NCBI RefSeq assembly: GCF_022539505.1
Contig: NC_061512.1
Coordinates: forward strand, 153,805,962 to 153,869,961
Direction of reading: 5' to 3'
Length of the DNA stretch: 64,000 nucleotides
Source of the DNA: Lolium rigidum
Lineage: Eukaryota > Streptophyta > Magnoliopsida > Poales > Poaceae
Below the pieces are notes generated by a model. The model saw nothing but the letters and a program-made list of their open reading frames with translations, was not told the origin of the DNA and did not search any database. Below, piece after piece: positions 58,801 to 64,000 of this stretch (position 1 is the stretch's first letter; each line of letters opens with the position of its first letter). The translations under genes were made by a program, and so were the position numbers.

Positions 58801-61800
58801 CCTAGCTTGGCTATCCTCGTCCACAAGGCTGAAAGGGCGCTCAATAATCTACGAAACATAGGAACGTATAAATTACATGGTCAACACCACATCTTTAAAG
58901 ACAAGTTGTATACGGTCAAACTTTACTGCAAAATAAACTTACGATGCCTTTGGTTCGTCCACAGTTTATCAGATCTCTAGAGATCCGGCTCATGTCACAA
59001 CGAGCAGAGAAATTAACAATTGCCCAACGCTCAATCTTGACAGGCTCAAATAATTTCTGCAACAGTAACCATATGAAAGTAAGTTCATTCCAGAATAGTT
59101 TGGCTAGGCGTGCTCCAATACAAGTAGACAAGTGGCTGCCTTTTATTATAAGACAGTTAGGTCATACCTTGTTATTATAATTCCACCTGCCTCTGCTTGG
59201 AAAACAATCTTCACTATTTCCGACAACCAACTGGAATGACATATCAGTACATGAGTCATCTATGAAAAGAGCAAAATGCAAAATAGATCAGGTCTAACCA
59301 TTGGCGCAGACAGAACACGACCATCAACACGCGTGAGCTGATTCTCAATTTTAATGCCACAGGAAGAAAATATTGGATCATCATCATATCTGTTACTTTT
59401 TAATGCCTGTAAATTGCATATGTCAGCAACAAAGCAAAATAAATACTCTAAGCTGTAATATCTCAACAGAAGTCAGCAAACCCACATCGGTAACAACTCT
59501 CATGCGATCCTGAGGTTTCTGTCGTGATTTTTCAACCAACATTGTTCTTTGCTGAGAAGATAGTGCCTTTGTATAACGTTGAAGTGATACCAAGTTCGCC
59601 AGCTGCACGGAAAAAAAATCACAAGTTGGACTGTGTGCAGCCAGAAACTAAAACTACCAGGATAGGTATGAAATGAATAACAGACAAGGTTGAAACCTCA
59701 ATTGGGAGATAATTCGGGCGTTTTGGTTTTCCCACATCAAGACATGGAAGATAAGGTTTATCCAAAACCACCTGCTTGGTTTTGAAGTATTCCTCAACAG
59801 TAATATCAACAGTCTGACCTTCGCTGCTCCCATTCCGAACTTTCATAGGAAATCTGTGCATCAATGTAGATTTCAACATGACCAAAGAAGGTTGTAGTAA
59901 CTGTAAGTCTGTAACTATTAAATAAACTAATATCTCCAGGTAAATAACATTTGTGTTCTTTTCTGGTCTCAAGTGGCTCTGCACATTGGTTTTACATTAA
60001 AATATATGTGGAAAGGTCATAAGGTATGGTATTATGAAAATATTCAAGGTGACAAGTTTAATTTTTACATGATGAGTTCAGTGTGTATATTCACAAATAC
60101 ACTATTGCTGAAAGTTATACAAAATTAACTGTGTGGATCCTACAGCAGTATGTTTGTATAACTGGAGGAAAAAGTCAAGGAAGGTTGGACAGACCAAGCA
60201 TGAGAATAAAGGATAAACTACAGTGTAATACAAGATTGACCAGAGATCTAGAATAAAAGAAACCATTTGTGAGAAATATAACAAATAATGCATGCCATAA
60301 TACAGCCATACGTTTGTTTATAGCATGGTTGATCACTAAGCCCAATGATCTTAAATTCCATGTTGTTGTGCGTAGCTCTAACTCTCAGATTTTTCAACAT
60401 TCTCTTAGCCTGCAAAATATACAACGACAAGTTTGAGACAAGTTCTAAAAGTATGCATCATGAGAAAACAAACAAAAAACTAAAAATATTGATTCACTAG
60501 AAGAAACAAAATCTGGGGTATCATGGGGTGGTATAATAATGTGTACCTTGAGCCAGTCGAGGTCTCTAATGTCTCTGACATTTTGATTTGTAAGGAGGAA
60601 GTTGACAACAGGTCCAGGAGTCACAATCATAGTGGTTGAAACATCTGTTTAAAATAAATGTGGCACAAAAGTTTATCAAGATTAGCAACGCGAATCAAAA
60701 TCCAGAGGTCGATAAAAGAACACGTACCCATGTTTAAAGATAAACCACCCCTGGTAGTACGGAAACTAGAATGCAGTCCACGACATCCACTGACGCCACC
60801 AGTTAAATCAACTAAGTTTCTGCTGTCATCACTGAAAAATGATTGCCTAACAAGTAGGCAACCTCTGGATACAACAAACAATAATTACAATCAGAATGAC
60901 ACTGAAGGGATAAACAGAGTGTAAAATTACATTCTCCATACCGCTTAGCCTGTTGTTGCCTTAAAACAATGTCGAGGACTCTCAGAGCATCCTGGGCATG
61001 ATCCGAGTCACTTCCCTGAAGCGCCAAAGCAACTGATCTGAGGGGGATCTTTGCTGCATAACTTATACCCACTACAAACTGTTTTGGAAGATGTGACCGC
61101 TTTGCTCGTTTCTTGTCACCAAGACTAGGGCTTCCATGTCCAGGACTTCCACCAACAGCCCTGAAGAAGATATGAGTTTTGCGTAAGTTTGCTATTGATA
61201 TTTGTTTACCTATACCTGTCTCAAGCATTAACATAATGTACTAATGCATATGATACTACAACAAATATCATGAACAGAAGTTCCAGTTACATAAACTCCT
61301 TTGTGGCTTAACCAAATAGCAAATAAAACTTCAACCCAATAATCCGATTGGGTTAACCTTTTCAAGTAAACTTTGGGCCAAATATAGGATGTTTCCTCAT
61401 TTTGCTTAACACAAATTCTTCTGTGTACAAAAACAGACTCAACAAAAAAAAGGCTAGCCCTCTATGCAAGAGACCAGTTAACTACAAATGTCATACTGTT
61501 TCACAAATTCTTAAAACTTTGGAACTGAAATAGCAGTAGGAGAACAAGCTGACTGGTGCTGCCTCCTTACTTTTAAACAAGATGCCAGTAGCATGTGGTA
61601 ATGTAAATATGTAATGAAAGTATGCATTCCAACAAACGATCTCCAAAGGTATTTCTTTCATGGTTAAGGTAAAATGATAAATTAGACACCATACCCCCAC
61701 AAATGAAAGACAAAAAAAGATCTGCACAATAATGGGTCATTATTCAGATACTTGAAATTTCACAAAATTTGCCAACTTGGATAGTTGCCACAATTGAAGA

Positions 61801-62283
61801 TACACGCATACCTTGAAGATGTTTCCTCCATGATAACAGTGAACTCGAAGTTGTTCTGTGGAAGAGGCCCAACAGTAAATAGACATTTCTCGCCATCATA
61901 GGCAAAGTCCTTCCCAGCAAGCTCAGAACTGTATGTTTGCAGCATTTTATCAATGACTTTCCGGCCAATACCCTTGCCATCAATCACCGTATCATCATCA
62001 GATTTGATGGACACCTACAATATAATCACAAATAGTTTCAGAATAGGCACTGAACGACAATCATCAAATGCATGAGAAAAGAATAACAACTGCAGAATTC
62101 AGAATGTTGCATTACACTGTATTGGTAGAAAACCGCATCAACCCCACTAAGGTTCACAGCAAAGTGGTTTGACAGCAACCTAATGGGCTTCCCTTCACGG
62201 CCAAAGCCACGCCTTGCCATTGCTGTGCGTTTGACAGTGTCATTCTTATGCACTTCGACAGCTCCACCCGTTTTAGCCGCCAT
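55854..62283 (-). CDS. AGO4: AGO4-clade Argonaute, 22 coding exons, 881 aa
   Basis: Coding exons: 62283-62116, 62014-61812, 61160-60942, 60864-60728, 60644-60547, 60409-60312, 59853-59697, 59602-59486, 59406-59299, 59230-59168, 59056-58943, 58848-58683, 58607-58492, 58385-58248, 57983-57853, 57743-57678, 56944-56881, 56802-56691, 56619-56546, 56339-56245, 56144-56113, 56023-55854. All have GT-AG borders and matching phases. Domains: N-terminal (about 20-165), linker 1 (about 197-245), PAZ (about 250-385), Mid/PIWI (about 500-850). The slicer tetrad is complete: Asp618 (LGMDVSHG), Glu659 (SPKVEMID), Asp701 (RDGVSESQF) and the His of THYHVL (790-792). The C-terminus SSMFFC is typical of this clade. 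AGO4 proteins bind 24-nt siRNAs and guide DNA methylation of repeats in the nucleus. The N-terminus is short and lacks the Pro-rich leader of many AGO4 proteins. Similarity seems closest to rice AGO4B, but this was judged from memory. Confidence 0.93.
57050..57105. mobile_element. tiny Stowaway-like element in an Argonaute intron
   Basis: 56 bp between exons at 56944 and 57678. CTACGTTCCGAAATG at the left and AACAGAGGTAG at the right are imperfect inverted ends, flanked by TA. Confidence 0.35.
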
Positions 62284-64000
62284 ACAACCAGATCTGAATG
62301 AAGTTAATTTCTAAGGTTTAGTGATACACAAGAACATAAGGTAAATAGAAGTGGAAACACACCTAAACAAGTTTATTTTTGTAAAGGATTTTAAAAACAA
62401 TGTTGATCATGTGAATCATATAAACAGGACAATAATGCAATAAAGAAGGTAACATCAAAACATGACAGTAAACAATTAGAAAGGTAGCACCAAAACATAA
62501 CAATAAAGAAATAGAAATGTAACATCAAAATATGACTAGGGCAAACAAAAAATTACAGGACACTCGGCACTCACAAATAGTAAATGTGAGAAGTAAGACA
62601 GATGGTGTTCTAGACAAGGCAGAACAGAGCTGCACCAACTAATTCTGTGGAGATTCTTGATGAAAAGCAAACAGCATGCAAAAGAAGTTGCAAGAGTGCT
62701 ACATTACCCTTTCATTATTCGCAATGAGATTATATGAGTAAAATAATTGTCAAATAAAAACTGGAGTGCCAGAAATAAAACAAAAAATACAAGAACGGGA
62801 TATAAATGCATTGCAAAGGCAACGAGCACAAAAACTTCTTGACTATGGGGATATTCAATTTTAAAGGGGATACTATCAGAGCACAGAACACTGATGGAAA
62901 GGAGGTTGTCTAATACTAGAACTGAAGTAGCTTCATAAAACTGAAAGCATAACATAGCTGGCATAGGATTTCTACCAAGCATTAGCCCTACAAATTCAAT
63001 ATATTAGCAAGCCCTGCTCATGCATAGCTCTCCAATTCAGAATGTCTGTGCAACCAGCAACACATCCGTATTACAACAATCATAACCGAAATGCTATCTA
63101 GAACTATTGTTCGCAGCTGCAGAACTATAGTCTGAAAATGAAGTAAATGACCAACTAGGAATGGCGCACCAACTAATTTACAATCCTAAGTACATCCAGG
63201 ACAGAAACAGCATCGGAGAAGGATCTATCACGAAGCACAAACAGTAGGGAATCGAAGCAACACGGGTATTTCAAAACACGCAGGACAAATCAATCCACCA
63301 AAACACGAAGCCGGTGGAGGCCGTGAAGACGGCCCGGGGGCTCGCCCCTCGGACCTGCGAGGAGCTAGGCCCTCGAGTGGCTGTGGCCGGCGGAGGCACC
63401 ACGGGATTCGCGTGACGCAGGAGGGGTGAGGGGCGAATGGGCTCGGCTGGAGAGAAATAAAGGGCGCAGGAATACCGGAGAGGTGGGGGGAGAAGGAGGG
63501 AGGCCGGAGAGATGCACTTGCCAGCGCCGCCGTGGAGTCCCCGCTCGCGCTGCCCTCTCGCCTATTTCAAAACACACGCACACAGGCGAAATCAGTCCAC
63601 GGTAACAGGAGGGGAGGGGAAATCAAAAACAAATCCAAGCCAATGTTCCAAACCGAGGCAGAATCCTAAATAATGTACCCCATAATAAAGCAAGGTAAAA
63701 TGCCCTTTCCAAAACTGAAATAATCAAAACTCGCGTGCACAAGCAGAGCACGAGATTATTGCAGCGAATCCTCCAGAGCAGGCAGCTCGATCACGAAATA
63801 AGAACCAAACACTCAACTGGTCAGGAAGAAGAAGAAAATACTACCGCGCGAAGAGAACTGAATGCCCCTTCCGTACCAAAATTCGGCGCACGCAGGAACA
63901 GTCCCAAAATTCAGAAACGCAACTAAAGGAGGGAACGCACCGAAAACCCCAACGAAATCACAAGAGCGGCGCCTGCGATATGACGCAGCCATCTCGAATC
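62284..64000 (-). promoter_or_regulatory. AGO4: 5' leader and promoter region of the Argonaute gene
   Basis: TTCAG at 62294-62298 (minus strand) is a good acceptor 10 bases before the ATG, so the leader is spliced. A GC-rich block at 63303-63560 is the likely first, non-coding exon; CTCGCAG|GTCCG near 63355 is a donor candidate. The long intron between (62300-63350) is AT-rich. Between 63560 and 64000 no gene was recognised. A coding exon further upstream with a longer N-terminus cannot be excluded. Confidence 0.45.

Overview
The window is repeat-dense nuclear DNA from a grass, most likely a member of the Triticeae. The evidence is nested Ty3/Gypsy elements of the Tat and Athila types, Tourist-, Stowaway- and hAT-like MITEs, Helitron ends, and intron-rich genes that read like known grass orthologues. 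Nothing bacterial or organellar was seen, and no rRNA, tRNA or CRISPR array.

Layout. 1-7046: a decayed Tat-like Gypsy element on the minus strand (integrase, RNase H, RT, protease, gag, LTR), inserted into an Athila-like Gypsy (7047-10952, minus). 10997-21919 and 22020-32903: two copies, a few percent diverged, of one roughly 10.9 kb segment separated by a 100-N gap. Each copy holds the 3' half of a Tat-like Gypsy with an antisense spliced gene and a 3' LTR, a Helitron-like segment with captured exons, and a phytochrome A pseudogene on the minus strand broken by two MITEs. 32907-40953: a TIR element with TAA target duplication that encodes an AP2/ERF-domain protein; a complete non-autonomous Athila-like element (34125-40876) sits inside it. 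40957-43495: what looks like phytochrome leader intron plus a second Helitron-like element, followed by a TATA box and candidate leader exon at about 43666-43755.

The right third is ordinary gene space. A 10-exon atypical SDR/NmrA-type NAD(P)-binding protein gene (46194-52411, minus, 293 aa) and a 22-coding-exon AGO4-clade Argonaute gene (55854-62283, minus, 881 aa, DEDH tetrad present) were reconstructed exon by exon with reading phase preserved at every junction. Between them lie small MITEs, one with a perfect 8-bp hAT target duplication.

The most unusual items are the transposon-borne AP2/ERF gene with GC-rich subterminal direct repeats, the tandem phytochrome pseudogenes that keep an almost intact photosensory module, and the antisense gene of the Tat-like element with its own TATA box and an intronic 70-bp minisatellite. 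The AGO4-type gene belongs to the RNA-directed DNA methylation pathway that normally silences such repeats; its nearness to them is only positional.
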